A stretch of 64,000 bases of DNA from positions 190,933-254,932 of the forward strand of contig JAGQTU010000001.1 of assembly GCA_020438865.1 (NCBI GenBank). The letters run 5' to 3'. The stretch's first letter is position 1. Each line of letters opens with the position of its first letter. A program made the translations under genes and the position numbers. Positions 21,861-30,531 of the stretch are shown here, piece by piece. Source of the stretch: Mycobacterium sp. Lineage in GTDB: Bacteria; Actinomycetota; Actinomycetes; Mycobacteriales; Mycobacteriaceae. The notes beneath the pieces are model-generated. The model did not search any database. It was not told the DNA's origin and saw nothing but the letters and a program-made list of their open reading frames with translations.

Positions 21861-23264
21861 ATGGGCGGACCCGCGAAACCGGTGAAACGCCGGCACGCGA
21901 TCGTCATCGGCGCCAGCATCGCCGGGCTGTGCGCGGCGCGGGTGCTCTCGGAGCACTTCGACCGGGTAACGGTGTACGACCGGGATCGGTTGCCGGACGC
22001 CCCGGCCCATCGGAGTGCGGTGCCGCAGGATCGGCACGTGCACATCCTGATGGCGCGGGGCGCCGCCGAGTTCGAGGCGCTGTTCCCCGGACTGCTCGAT
22101 GACATGGTGTCCGCCGGTGTGCTCAAACTGGAGAACCGCCCGGACTGCATCTATTTCGGCGCCGCGGGCCACGTGCTGGGCACCGGGCACACCCTGCGCC
22201 GCGAGTTCACCGCCTACGTGCCCAGCCGCAAGCAACTGGAGTGGCAGATCCGTTCTCGCGCCGCGGCTCTGCGCAATGTGCGGATCGCCCGATGCGACGT
22301 CGACGCGCCCCGGTTCGACGGCGAGGCGCAACGCGTCACCGGTGTGCTGCTGGCCGGCGGTGACGGGCCGGAGTTCGAGGAGGCCGACCTCGTCGTCGAC
22401 GCGACCGGCCGCGGCACCCGGCTGCCGGTCTGGCTGGAGCAGTGGGGATACGCACGACCGCCGGAGGAGACCGTCGACGTCGGAATCAGCTATGCCACAC
22501 AGCAACTGCGGATCCCGGACGGGCTGCTCGCCGAGAAGGTGGTCGTCGCGGGGGCGTCCCGCACCGAACCGGTCGGCTTGGGCATGCTGTGCTACGAGGA
22601 CCGGACCTGGGCGCTGACCACCTTCACGGTCAGAGGCGTCGCGCCCCCAAAGGACTTCGCCGAGATCCGCGCTGTCGCTTCGGCGATTCTGCCCCCGAAC
22701 CATGCGGCGGCGATCGCCGCGGCCGAGCCGCTGGGCGAGGTGGCGTTCCACCGTTACCCGGCCAGCCGGTGGCGGCGCTACGACAAGCTGCGCCGCTTTC
22801 CGGCGGGGATCGTCCCGGTGGGCGACTCGGTGGCGAGCTTCAACCCGACCTACGGGCAGGGCATGACGATGAGTTCCATCCAGGCCGGGCACCTGCGCCG
22901 GGTATTGGGCTCGGGCACAACCGAACTGGCCGCAGAGTTCAACCGGGCCACCGCGGCCACGACGTATCCGGTGTGGACGATGAACGCCATCGGCGACCTC
23001 ACCCTGCACGGTGCCAGCGGCCGGGGGCCGTGGTGGTACCGGCCGGTGGGTTCGCTGTTCGACCAGTTCCTCGGGGCGGCCGAGACCGATCCCGTTCTCG
23101 CGGAATGGTTTCTGCGCCGCTTCAGCCTGCTCGACAGCCTCTACATGGTGCCCCCGCCGAGCATCGTGGGCCGCACGGTGCGACACAACATGCGGCTGTG
23201 GTGGGCACAGCGGCGCCCGGCTAAGGCGCCAGCGCGCGATCGAGATCCGGTTCCAGGTAGATGA
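21861..23264 (+). CDS. FAD-dependent monooxygenase/oxidoreductase (Rv3254-type)
   Basis: A 467-residue flavoprotein: FAD-binding GxGxxG-like loop VIGASIAGLCAARVL near the N-terminus, a DG-type segment ADLVVDATGRGTRLPVWL, and the GD motif PVGDSVASFNPTYGQGMTMS that contacts the FAD ribityl chain. It belongs to the class A monooxygenase/halogenase-like family; substrate unknown. The ATG at 21861 starts directly before the Rossmann strand; in-frame ATGs at 21834/21837 and a TTG at 21852 (4 bases after GGAGGG) are alternatives. Its last 44 bases overlap the 3' end of the convergent CDF gene. Confidence 0.9.
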   Translation: MGGPAKPVKRRHAIVIGASIAGLCAARVLSEHFDRVTVYDRDRLPDAPAHRSAVPQDRHVHILMARGAAEFEALFPGLLDDMVSAGVLKLENRPDCIYFGAAGHVLGTGHTLRREFTAYVPSRKQLEWQIRSRAAALRNVRIARCDVDAPRFDGEAQRVTGVLLAGGDGPEFEEADLVVDATGRGTRLPVWLEQWGYARPPEETVDVGISYATQQLRIPDGLLAEKVVVAGASRTEPVGLGMLCYEDRTWALTTFTVRGVAPPKDFAEIRAVASAILPPNHAAAIAAAEPLGEVAFHRYPASRWRRYDKLRRFPAGIVPVGDSVASFNPTYGQGMTMSSIQAGHLRRVLGSGTTELAAEFNRATAATTYPVWTMNAIGDLTLHGASGRGPWWYRPVGSLFDQFLGAAETDPVLAEWFLRRFSLLDSLYMVPPPSIVGRTVRHNMRLWWAQRRPAKAPARDRDPVPGR

Positions 23265-24141
23265 CCTTCGCCGCCGGTACGGCGGCCCGCGTGGCCGCCT
23301 CGGCGGCGTCGATGGTGGCGGCGACGGTGGCCAGGTCGGTGCCCGGCGCCAGGGCGATCTTGGCCGCCACCAGCATCTCGTCGGGGCCCAGGTACTGGGT
23401 GCGCAGGTGGATGACCCGGTCGATCCGGTCGGTGCCTTCCAGCGCCGCCTGAATGGCCCGGCACTCCTCGGCGGTGGCGCCCTCCCCGATCAGCAGGCTG
23501 TGCATCTCGACCATCAGTATCACCGCGATCACGCCCAGCAGCGCACCGATCAGCATGGTGCCCACGCCGTCCCAGACCGGGTCGCCGGTCAGGACCGTCA
23601 ACCCCACGCCACCCAGCGCGAAGAGCAGGCCGAGCAGGGCACCGGTGTCCTCGAGCAGGACCACCGGCAGTTCCGGGTTGCGCGACCGGCGGATGAACTG
23701 CCACCAGGTGCTGCGCCCCTTCAGTGGGCGGGATTCCACCATCGCGGTGCGAAAGCTGAAGGTCTCCAGGCCGATCGCCACGACCAGGATCACCACCGCC
23801 ACGATCGGAGAGGTCAGCGCCCGCGGATGGGAGATCTTGTGATAGCCCTCGTAGAGCGCGAAGATCGCGCCGAGCGAGAACAACACCAGCGCGACGACGA
23901 ACGAGTAGAAGTAGCGGCTGCGGCCGTAGCCGAACTGATGCAGGCTGGTGGCTTCCTTGCGGGCCTGGCGCTGGCCGAACAGCAGCAGGCCCTGGTTGGA
24001 GGTGTCGGCCACCGAGTGCACCGCCTCGGCCAGCATCGAGGAACTACCGGTGATCACGAAGCCGACGAACTTGGCCACGGCGATGCCCGCATTGGCGGCC
24101 AGCGCTGCCAGGATCGCCTTGGTGCTGCCCTCGGTCGACAT
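23221..24141 (-). CDS. Cation diffusion facilitator transporter (SLC30A9/ZnT9-like)
   Basis: A 306-residue membrane protein with six transmembrane helices and a C-terminal cytoplasmic domain. Helix 2 has the metal ligands His42 and Asp46 (AVHSVADTSNQ); the next loop FGYGRSRYFYSFV is typical of the ZnT9-like branch, where helix 5 reads LLEDTGALLGL rather than HxxxD. Likely exports Zn or another divalent cation by proton antiport. The ATG chosen has AAGGAGGG 8 bases upstream; an earlier in-frame ATG overlaps that ribosome site. I recall no counterpart between Rv3254 and manA in M. tuberculosis. Confidence 0.9.
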   Translation of the reverse strand: MSTEGSTKAILAALAANAGIAVAKFVGFVITGSSSMLAEAVHSVADTSNQGLLLFGQRQARKEATSLHQFGYGRSRYFYSFVVALVLFSLGAIFALYEGYHKISHPRALTSPIVAVVILVVAIGLETFSFRTAMVESRPLKGRSTWWQFIRRSRNPELPVVLLEDTGALLGLLFALGGVGLTVLTGDPVWDGVGTMLIGALLGVIAVILMVEMHSLLIGEGATAEECRAIQAALEGTDRIDRVIHLRTQYLGPDEMLVAAKIALAPGTDLATVAATIDAAEAATRAAVPAAKVIYLEPDLDRALAP

Positions 24142-24157
24142 CGGCGTGCCCTCCTTT

Positions 24158-25384
24158 TTAGAGGCCAACCGTAGCGCGGAACAGTTTGGTGGGCTCCTGC
24201 GCCTCCAACCGGATGGGCCCGTCGTCGGCGGCGACCCAGGCCGAGGATCCGCGCTCGATGCGGACCTCGTCGGATTTCGCCCGAACGACCACCGAACCCT
24301 GGGTGCACACCAGGATCTGCGGGCCGTCGTGCCGGCACGGCGCGTCGACCTCGTGGCCGAGGTGCTCGCCGTCGAGCATCAGCACCGAGGTGGCGAACTC
24401 CGGCGCCGGCGTCTGGTACACCAGCTCGATCCCGTCCCGCCGGGTCTGGGGCCGCAGGGCCTCCTCGCGGGCCGGGTCGAAGTCCAGCACCCGCAGCAGC
24501 TCCGGCACGTCGACGTGCTTGGGGGTCAGCCCACCGCGAAGCACGTTGTCGGAGTTGGCCATCACCTCGACCGCCACCCCACGCAGATAGCTGTGCAGGT
24601 TGCCGGCGGGCAGGAAGATGGCTTCACCGGGGCGCAGCCCGATCCGGTTGAGCAACAACGACGCCAGCACACCGGCGTCACCGGGGTAGCGCTCGCCGAG
24701 TTCGAGTACGGCCTTGACCTCCGGGACGAATGTCGTTGCCCCGGAACGCAGATACTCGACGGCACCCTCCAACACGGCGGGAATCAGCATGTCGAGGTCG
24801 GGCTGCGGCGCGGTGATCCAGGTGGTGAAGAGCGCCCGCAACCCGTCGGCGTCGGACTGGCCGGTGAGCAGTGCGATATAGGGCTCCAGCTCCGGAACCC
24901 CCAACGCCCGCATCAGCTCCACCGAACCGGGCGCCGGGCGGAACCCCGCCAGCGCCTCGAAATCGTCGAGTGCGACCAGCACCTCCGGTTTGTGGCTGCG
25001 GTCGCGGTAGTTGCGGACCGGCGAGTTGAGCGGCACGCCGGCCCGGTCCTCGCGCAGATAGCCCTCCAGGGCCTGCTCCGCGCTGGGATGGGCCTGCAGC
25101 GACAGTGGTTCGTCGGCGGCCAGCACCTTGACCAGGAACGGCAGCACATCGCCGAATCGGGCCCGCACCGCGGCGCCGAGTTGACCCTCCGGATCGGTGC
25201 GCACCGCGTCGATCAGCGACACCTCGCCGGTCGCGGTCTCCAGCCACGCCGGATCACCGGGGTGGGCGCCGAGCCACAGCTCCGCCTCCGGGTGCGCCGT
25301 CGGCGCCGGTCGCCCGGTGAATTCGGCGATCGCCGTGCGCGACCCCCACGCATAGGTCCGGATCGCTCCCCGTAACAACTCCAC
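24158..25384 (-). CDS. manA: Mannose-6-phosphate isomerase, class I
   Basis: Interconverts fructose-6-phosphate and mannose-6-phosphate, feeding GDP-mannose for PIMs, LAM and mannoproteins. The 408 residues include the zinc-site motifs LSLQAHPSAEQA and SHKPEVLVAL and the active-site segment GVAVEVMANSDNVLRGGLTPKHVDV. It is last in a cluster with the Rv3256c-like gene and manB, 6 bases after the former, so probably co-transcribed. Length and motifs are normal for the family. Confidence 0.97.
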   Translation of the reverse strand: MELLRGAIRTYAWGSRTAIAEFTGRPAPTAHPEAELWLGAHPGDPAWLETATGEVSLIDAVRTDPEGQLGAAVRARFGDVLPFLVKVLAADEPLSLQAHPSAEQALEGYLREDRAGVPLNSPVRNYRDRSHKPEVLVALDDFEALAGFRPAPGSVELMRALGVPELEPYIALLTGQSDADGLRALFTTWITAPQPDLDMLIPAVLEGAVEYLRSGATTFVPEVKAVLELGERYPGDAGVLASLLLNRIGLRPGEAIFLPAGNLHSYLRGVAVEVMANSDNVLRGGLTPKHVDVPELLRVLDFDPAREEALRPQTRRDGIELVYQTPAPEFATSVLMLDGEHLGHEVDAPCRHDGPQILVCTQGSVVVRAKSDEVRIERGSSAWVAADDGPIRLEAQEPTKLFRATVGL

Positions 25385-25390
25385 TACCTG

Positions 25391-26476
25391 TTATCCCCCC
25401 ACCAAGTTGAGATAGACCGCCGCCATCTCCAACCGAACGGATAGCACCGCCAGTTGTTGCTCGGTCGGTCCCGCCGGCACGGTGATCGCGCCGGTTTCCC
25501 CCGTGTCCCCGACATCCTCGGCGCCGAGCACGTCGACGTCGCCGCACCCGGCCACCCGCGCGGTGACCACCTCGCGCTCGGCGGCCAGCGCCAGCGCCAG
25601 CACCCGCACCGCGCTGGGCGCCGGGCCGTCGAACTCCTCGTCGTGGAACAGCCGGTCCACCGGGTCGCTGAACCGGCTCGTCATCCCGCTGTGCAGCGCG
25701 ACCATCGCGTCGGCCAGACCGGCCGCGGCGACCACCTCGCCGGCCAGCCGCAGGAACACCGCGGCGCCGTGCCGGGCCAGCGCCAGGGTCGCGGCGCAGT
25801 CGCCGGCCAACACCGCGCGGCGCCCGGAGATCCGTTCGGCCAGAACCTTTGCCGGGTTGGTGAACAGCTCGCGGCCCGCGCTGTTGCGCAGCGCCTCGGC
25901 GTCGAGTTCGTCGGCCAGCCGGGCGAGATCGACACTGACCCCGGGGTCGACGGCCGCCAACGTGGCCAGCCCGGCGGCCAGATAGCGGCATAGCCCGAAC
26001 TCGTCGGGCGCCGGCAGCCGCGGCGCCAGCACCGCGGTGCGCCCGGCGGTGGCATCGCGCAGCGGTCCCTCGTACGGTGCGGCGACCACCACCCGGGCCC
26101 CGCGGCGCACGGCGGTCGCCGCCGCCGTCACCAGTGCGGGATCGCCCGGATCGTCACCGGCGACGACCAACACGTCGAGCGGACCGATCCAGGGCGGGGA
26201 CTCCGCGGCGACCACCATCGGTTCACCCGCCGACCCGCCGAACGCGGCGGCCAGCATGGTCCCCGCGGTCTCGGCGGCACCCCGGCCGGCGACCCAGATC
26301 AGCGTGCGCGGGCGCTGGCCGCCGGCAACGGAATTCAGCGCCCCCTCGTCGATCGCGGCCGCGGTGGCGCGGACCTGGGCCCCGGCCATCGCCGACGCCC
26401 GTAACAACCCGTCGCGGTCGGCGTCCAGCAGCCCCTCGGTGTCATCGAGGTCGACCGTGGCGTTGGCCGAACTCAT
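25391..26476 (-). CDS. SIS-domain, phosphoglucose/phosphomannose isomerase-like protein (Rv3256c-type)
   Basis: A 361-residue protein with the double SIS fold of bifunctional PGI/PMI enzymes: a first module with RTLIWVAGRGAAETAG and LDVLVVAGDDPGDPAL, and a C-terminal half around residues 200-360 (FTNPAKVLAERISGRRAVLAG). The strongly diverged, Ala-rich sequence makes catalytic residues hard to place. Position between manB and manA supports a role in mannose-phosphate metabolism, but activity is not established. Its ATG overlaps the manB stop by 4 bases (ATGA). Confidence 0.82.
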   Translation of the reverse strand: MSSANATVDLDDTEGLLDADRDGLLRASAMAGAQVRATAAAIDEGALNSVAGGQRPRTLIWVAGRGAAETAGTMLAAAFGGSAGEPMVVAAESPPWIGPLDVLVVAGDDPGDPALVTAAATAVRRGARVVVAAPYEGPLRDATAGRTAVLAPRLPAPDEFGLCRYLAAGLATLAAVDPGVSVDLARLADELDAEALRNSAGRELFTNPAKVLAERISGRRAVLAGDCAATLALARHGAAVFLRLAGEVVAAAGLADAMVALHSGMTSRFSDPVDRLFHDEEFDGPAPSAVRVLALALAAEREVVTARVAGCGDVDVLGAEDVGDTGETGAITVPAGPTEQQLAVLSVRLEMAAVYLNLVGG

Positions 26477-27855
26477 GGTCCAGCCCCGCTGGTCACCGCG
26501 ATCTGGTCGGCGACCCGGCGGACGATCTTCTCGACGTCGTCGGCGGTGCGGGCCTCGACGTTGAGCCGCAGCAGCGGTTCGGTGTTGGAGGTGCGCAGGT
26601 TGAACCAGGCGCCGTCGCCGACGTCGACGGTCACCCCGTCCAGGTGGTCGAGCGAAACGATCTGGCTGCCAAACGATTTCAGCACGGCTTCAACGCACGC
26701 GGGAGCGTCGCCGACCCGGAAGTTGATCTCGCCGGAAGCGTCGTAACGCCGATAGTCGGACATCAACTCCGACAGCGGCCGATGCTCCTCACCGAGCGCG
26801 GCCAGCACGTGCAGCGCGGCGAGCATGCCGGAGTCGGCGCCCCAGAAGTCGCGGAAGTAGTAGTGCGCGGAGTGCTCGCCGCCGAAGATCGCACCGGTGT
26901 CGGCCATCAGGGCTTTGATATAGGAGTGCCCAACCCGCGAGCGCACCGGTGTGCCGCCGCGTTCGATGACCAACTCGGGCACCGCCCGGGAGGTGATCAG
27001 GTTGTGGATGACGGTGGCGCCGATCTCCCGGGTCAACTCGCGTCCGGCGACCAGCGCCGTCACCGCCGACGGCGACACCGGGTTGCCGCGCTCGTCGACG
27101 ACGAAGCAGCGGTCCGCGTCGCCGTCGAACGCCAGACCGATATCGGCACCGGTCTCGAGCACATACCGCTGCAGGTCCACCAGGTTGGCCGGCTCGAGCG
27201 GGTTGGCCTCGTGGTTGGGGAACGATCCGTCGAGTTCGAAGTACAGCGGCAGCAGCGTCAGCGATCCGATCGGGCCCAGCACCGCCGGTGCGGTGTGCCC
27301 GGCCATGCCGTTGCCGGCGTCGACGGCCACCCGCAGCGGCCGCAGATCGGTGAGGTTCACCAGCGAGCGCAGGAACTCGCCGTACTCGGTCAGCACGTCG
27401 CGGTCGTGGATCTCACCCGCCGGGCCGTCGTAGCCGGGCACCCCGGCGATCACCTCGTCGCGGATCACCGCCAGTCCGGTGTCCTCGCCGACCGGCTTGG
27501 CGCCGGCGCGGCACAGCTTGATGCCGTTGTAGGCGGCGGGATTGTGGCTGGCGGTGAACATGGCGCCCGGGCAGTCCAGCAGGCCCGAGGCGAAGTACAG
27601 CTGGTCGGTGGAGGCCAGACCGATGCGCACCACGTCGAGGCCCTGCGCGGTGACACCGACGGCGAAGGCGTCGGCCAGCGCGGGCGAACTCTCCCGCATG
27701 TCGTAGCCGATCACCACCCGATCCGCGCCGCGAACCAGCCGGGCGAAGGCGGCGCCGACATCGGCGACGAAGCCCTCGTCGATCTCCTCGCCGACCAGTC
27801 CGCGCACGTCATAGGCCTTGATCACCTGACGCACCGCCGTGGCGGACCTGGACAT
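26473..27855 (-). CDS. manB: Phosphomannomutase/phosphoglucomutase
   Basis: Converts mannose-6-phosphate to mannose-1-phosphate. The 460-residue alpha-D-phosphohexomutase has the phospho-serine loop TASHNP with Ser103, the metal-binding loop DGDADRC, the sugar-binding loop GGEHSAHYY and a C-terminal phosphate-binding RTSNTEP motif. With manA upstream in the pathway and the GDP-mannose pyrophosphorylase-like gene 5 kb away it supplies mannose donors. Corresponds to Rv3257c (pmmA/manB). Confidence 0.97.
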   Translation of the reverse strand: MSRSATAVRQVIKAYDVRGLVGEEIDEGFVADVGAAFARLVRGADRVVIGYDMRESSPALADAFAVGVTAQGLDVVRIGLASTDQLYFASGLLDCPGAMFTASHNPAAYNGIKLCRAGAKPVGEDTGLAVIRDEVIAGVPGYDGPAGEIHDRDVLTEYGEFLRSLVNLTDLRPLRVAVDAGNGMAGHTAPAVLGPIGSLTLLPLYFELDGSFPNHEANPLEPANLVDLQRYVLETGADIGLAFDGDADRCFVVDERGNPVSPSAVTALVAGRELTREIGATVIHNLITSRAVPELVIERGGTPVRSRVGHSYIKALMADTGAIFGGEHSAHYYFRDFWGADSGMLAALHVLAALGEEHRPLSELMSDYRRYDASGEINFRVGDAPACVEAVLKSFGSQIVSLDHLDGVTVDVGDGAWFNLRTSNTEPLLRLNVEARTADDVEKIVRRVADQIAVTSGAGP

Positions 27856-27910
27856 GACGGATCTCCTGACCGAGAGGACTCTTGGCCGCCAGCCTAGCCG
27901 TTTCCGACGC

Positions 27911-28324
27911 TCAGTCGGTGGGGTCCGGCAGCACCCGCAGATGCCCGCGCCGGCGTCCGGCCGTGGTGGGCCGGTGCGCGGCCGAGGGCAGCACGGTGTG
28001 CGCGTGGGCCGCCCCGCCCGGCTCGGAGAACCCGGCGACCGGCGCGCCCGGCAACACCTCGCGGCCCTCCCGCACGGCGTCGGCCAGCGCGATGAGGTCG
28101 TCGTCGTCGGGGGTGGTGGGCAGCGGTCCGGCGTGCCGCATCAGCTCCCAGCCGCGCGGCGCGGTGATGCGGCCCGCGTGGCCCACGCACAGATCCCAGG
28201 AGTGCGGCTCGCGCACGGTGGCCAGGGGGCCGACGACGGCCGTCGAATCGGAGTAGACGAACGTCAGCGTCGCCACCGCGTAATGGGGGCACCCGGGCCT
28301 GCAGCAGCGACGGGGAACATTCAC
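27911..28324 (-). CDS. DUF3499-family protein (Rv3258c-type)
   Basis: A 137-residue protein beginning VNVPRRCCRPGCPHYAVATLTF, with two Cys pairs (RRCCRPGC and later DLCVGHAGR) and the conserved YSDSTAVVGPLATVREPHSWDLC. The cysteines suggest a small zinc-binding fold; function unknown. The C-terminus is Pro/Arg-rich. The GTG directly before the first Cys cluster was chosen; a GTG ten codons upstream is possible. It precedes manB by 55 bases on the same strand and is divergent from the zincin-like gene. Confidence 0.85.
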   Translation of the reverse strand: MNVPRRCCRPGCPHYAVATLTFVYSDSTAVVGPLATVREPHSWDLCVGHAGRITAPRGWELMRHAGPLPTTPDDDDLIALADAVREGREVLPGAPVAGFSEPGGAAHAHTVLPSAAHRPTTAGRRRGHLRVLPDPTD

Positions 28325-28401
28325 GTCCGTGAGGCTATCGCGCTTCAAACACACCAGCCCGCCGGACACGCGCAGCCGCCGACCCGCCGATGTCCAACCG
28401 T

Positions 28402-28407
28402 TACGAT
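28402..28407 (+). promoter_or_regulatory. -10 element for leaderless zincin-like gene
   Basis: TACGAT matches TANNNT and ends 7 bases before the GTG of the downstream gene, placing the expected transcription start on or next to the start codon. Confidence 0.5.
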
Positions 28408-28414
28408 CGGTGCC

Positions 28415-28909
28415 GTGGGCGATTCCCGCAGCTCCCGGCACGGCGGTCGATCCGGCGGTGCGTCGGGGTCACGACGCGGACGTGAGATGCGCGGCCCCCT
28501 GCTTCCGCCCACCGTTCCCGGCTGGCGCAGCCGCGCGGAGCGCTTCGACATGGCGGTGCTGGAGGCCTACGAACCGATCGAGCGCCGATGGCAGCAGCGC
28601 CTGGTGGGGCTGGACGTCGCGGTCGACGAGATACCGCGGATCGCACCGAAGGATCCGGACAGTGTGCAGTGGCCGCCGGAGGTGGTGGCCGATGGTCCCA
28701 TCGCGCTGGCCCGGCTCATCCCGGCCGGTGTGGACGTCCGCGGTAACACCACGCGGGCTCGAATTGTGTTGTTCCGCAAGCCGATCGAGCGGCGCGCAAA
28801 GGATTCGCTCGACCTGACCGACCTGCTGCACGAGATCCTGGTGGCACAGGTCGCCACCTATCTGGGCGTCGAGCCGTCGGTGATCGACCCGAGCCTGGGC
28901 GCCGATTAG
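28415..28909 (+). CDS. Metallopeptidase-like DUF1025/zincin-like protein (Rv3259-type)
   Basis: A 164-residue protein of the zincin-like DUF1025 family. Where active members carry HExxH this one reads LLHEILVAQVATYLGV, keeping His-Glu but not the second His, so a zinc peptidase activity is unlikely. The rest (ERFDMAVLEAYEPIERRWQ, DVAVDEIPRI, DVRGNTTRARIVLFRKPI) follows the family well. The GTG at 28415 follows a leaderless-type -10; the ATG at 28487 gives the 140-residue form closer to the recalled Rv3259 length. Ends 7 bases from whiB2, convergent. Confidence 0.82.
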   Translation: MGDSRSSRHGGRSGGASGSRRGREMRGPLLPPTVPGWRSRAERFDMAVLEAYEPIERRWQQRLVGLDVAVDEIPRIAPKDPDSVQWPPEVVADGPIALARLIPAGVDVRGNTTRARIVLFRKPIERRAKDSLDLTDLLHEILVAQVATYLGVEPSVIDPSLGAD

Positions 28910-28916
28910 CGCAGCG

Positions 28917-29273
28917 CTAGATGATGCCGCGCTTGAGGCGACGGCGCTCGCGCTCGGACAGCCCGCCCCAGATGCCGAACCGCTCATCGTGGGCCAGGGC
29001 GTAGTCGAGGCAGGCGTCCTTCACCTCGCAGCCAAGGCAGATCCGCTTGGCTTCCCGAGTCGATCCACCCTTTTCGGGGAAGAACGCCTCCGGATCGGTC
29101 TGCGCGCACAGGGCGCGTTCCTGCCATTGGTCTTCGTCGCCGGATTCCGGAACTACATCGAAAACTGGCTCCGGCACCAAACTCAGGTGAGCGCGTGCCG
29201 TCGTCCCCGAATTCGACGGGCCGGTAATGGTGTGCGGCGCCCCCATGGCTCCGATTAGGTGCTCGTAGGACAT
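28917..29273 (-). CDS. whiB2: WhiB-family iron-sulfur regulator WhiB2/WhmD
   Basis: A 118-residue Wbl protein needed for septation in mycobacteria. The four cluster ligands are Cys56, Cys79, Cys82 and Cys88; the DNA-binding/sigma-interaction motif GIWGG is at 100-104, followed by the basic tail RERRRLKRGII. The N-terminal extension of about 48 residues resembles M. smegmatis WhmD rather than the shorter M. tuberculosis annotation. The ATG was chosen for the GGAGGCGGAG just upstream. The promoter region contains a one-mismatch LexA-type palindrome. Confidence 0.96.
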   Translation of the reverse strand: MSYEHLIGAMGAPHTITGPSNSGTTARAHLSLVPEPVFDVVPESGDEDQWQERALCAQTDPEAFFPEKGGSTREAKRICLGCEVKDACLDYALAHDERFGIWGGLSERERRRLKRGII

Positions 29274-29312
29274 CTCCGCCTCCTCACCTGGTCTAGTCGA
29301 TCCCCGCATCAT

Positions 29313-29328
29313 TCGAACATTTGGTCGA
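29313..29328. promoter_or_regulatory. SOS-box-like palindrome upstream of whiB2
   Basis: TCGAAC-ATTT-GGTCGA differs at one base from the mycobacterial LexA site TCGAAC-N4-GTTCGA; flanking A/T extend the repeat to ATTCGA-N8-TCGAAT. It lies 40-55 bases upstream of the whiB2 ATG, where a repressor would act. LexA binding is inferred from the consensus only. Confidence 0.5.
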
Positions 29329-29527
29329 ATCCCCGTCTGCGACACCGAAACCGGCAGGTAGAGCAGGAAATGACACTGATGTGATTAGACACGGGTTGTG
29401 AGGTCCGGTCAAGCGATTCAACGGAAATAAATACCATTTTCTCGGCGGAATCCGGCGTGTCGACACTCCGGCGTTTCATCACAGTGACTTCCGCGTGACC
29501 GCGTGCGTCCCGAATCACCCGACCGCC

Positions 29528-29533
29528 TAGTGT
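29528..29533 (+). promoter_or_regulatory. -10 element for leaderless fbiA
   Basis: TAGTGT (TANNNT) ends 8 bases before the fbiA GTG. No Shine-Dalgarno precedes that GTG, in keeping with a leaderless mRNA. Confidence 0.5.
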
Positions 29534-29541
29534 CGGTCGGT

Positions 29542-30531
29542 GTGAAGATCACTGTTCTGGTGGGGGGCGTGGGGGGCGCCAGGTTCCTGCTCGGAGTCCA
29601 GCGACTGCTCGGTCTGGGCCAGTTCTCCGGAGCCGCAGGCGATCTTGATCACGAGCTCACCGCGGTGGTCAACATCGGGGACGACGCCTGGATGCACGGC
29701 GTGCGAATATGCCCCGACCTGGACACCTGCATGTACACCCTGGGCGGTGGGATCGACCCCGAGCGTGGCTGGGGACACCGCGACGAGACCTGGCATGCCA
29801 AGGAGGAATTGGCCGCCTACGGCGTGCAACCCGACTGGTTCGGCCTCGGCGACCGCGACCTGGCTACCCACCTGGTGCGCAGCCAGATGCTGCGGGCCGG
29901 CTACCCACTCTCCGAGGTGACGGAGGCGTTGTGCCACCGCTGGTCCCCCGGCGCGCGATTGTTGCCGGCCAGTGACGACCGCTGCGAGACCCATGTGGTG
30001 ATCACCGATCCGGAAACCGGGGACCGCAAGGCGATTCACTTCCAGGAGTGGTGGGTGCGGTATCGCGCCCAGGTCCAGACGCACAGTTTCGCGTTCATCG
30101 GCTCCGAAAAGGCCACGGCGGGGCCGGGAGTCGTCGACGCGATCACCGAGGCCGACGTGGTGATGATCGCGCCGTCGAACCCCGTCGTCAGCATCGGCGC
30201 GATCCTGGCGATCCCGGGCATTCGCAGCGCGCTGCGTACCACCGGCGCGCCCGTCATCGCCTACTCCCCCATCATCGGCGGAAAACCCCTGCGCGGCATG
30301 GCCGACGAGTGCCTGTCCGTCATCGGCGTCGAGACCACCTCGCAGGCGGTCGCGCGGCACTACGGCGCCAGGTCGGCGACCGGCATCCTGGACTACTGGC
30401 TGGTGCACGAGGGTGACCACGCCGAAGTGCCCGGGGTGACTGTCACGTCGATCCCGCTGCTGATGACCGACCCGGCGGTCACCGCCGAGATGGTACGCAC
30501 CGGACTCGATCTCGCCGGCGTCGCCCGGTGA
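29542..30531 (+). CDS. fbiA: 2-phospho-L-lactate/PEP transferase FbiA (CofD)
   Basis: Transfers the phosphoenolpyruvyl (or phospholactyl) group to FO to form (dehydro-)F420-0. The 329-residue protein starts [17 protein letters not shown], the nucleotide loop of CofD, and includes [34 protein letters not shown] and [16 protein letters not shown]. The GTG matches the family N-terminus and follows a leaderless-type promoter; an upstream in-frame ATG would add 13 unrelated residues. It is coupled to fbiB by GTGA. F420 feeds F420-dependent reductases, including the activation of nitroimidazole drugs. Confidence 0.97.
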   Translation: MKITVLVGGVGGARFLLGVQRLLGLGQFSGAAGDLDHELTAVVNIGDDAWMHGVRICPDLDTCMYTLGGGIDPERGWGHRDETWHAKEELAAYGVQPDWFGLGDRDLATHLVRSQMLRAGYPLSEVTEALCHRWSPGARLLPASDDRCETHVVITDPETGDRKAIHFQEWWVRYRAQVQTHSFAFIGSEKATAGPGVVDAITEADVVMIAPSNPVVSIGAILAIPGIRSALRTTGAPVIAYSPIIGGKPLRGMADECLSVIGVETTSQAVARHYGARSATGILDYWLVHEGDHAEVPGVTVTSIPLLMTDPAVTAEMVRTGLDLAGVAR

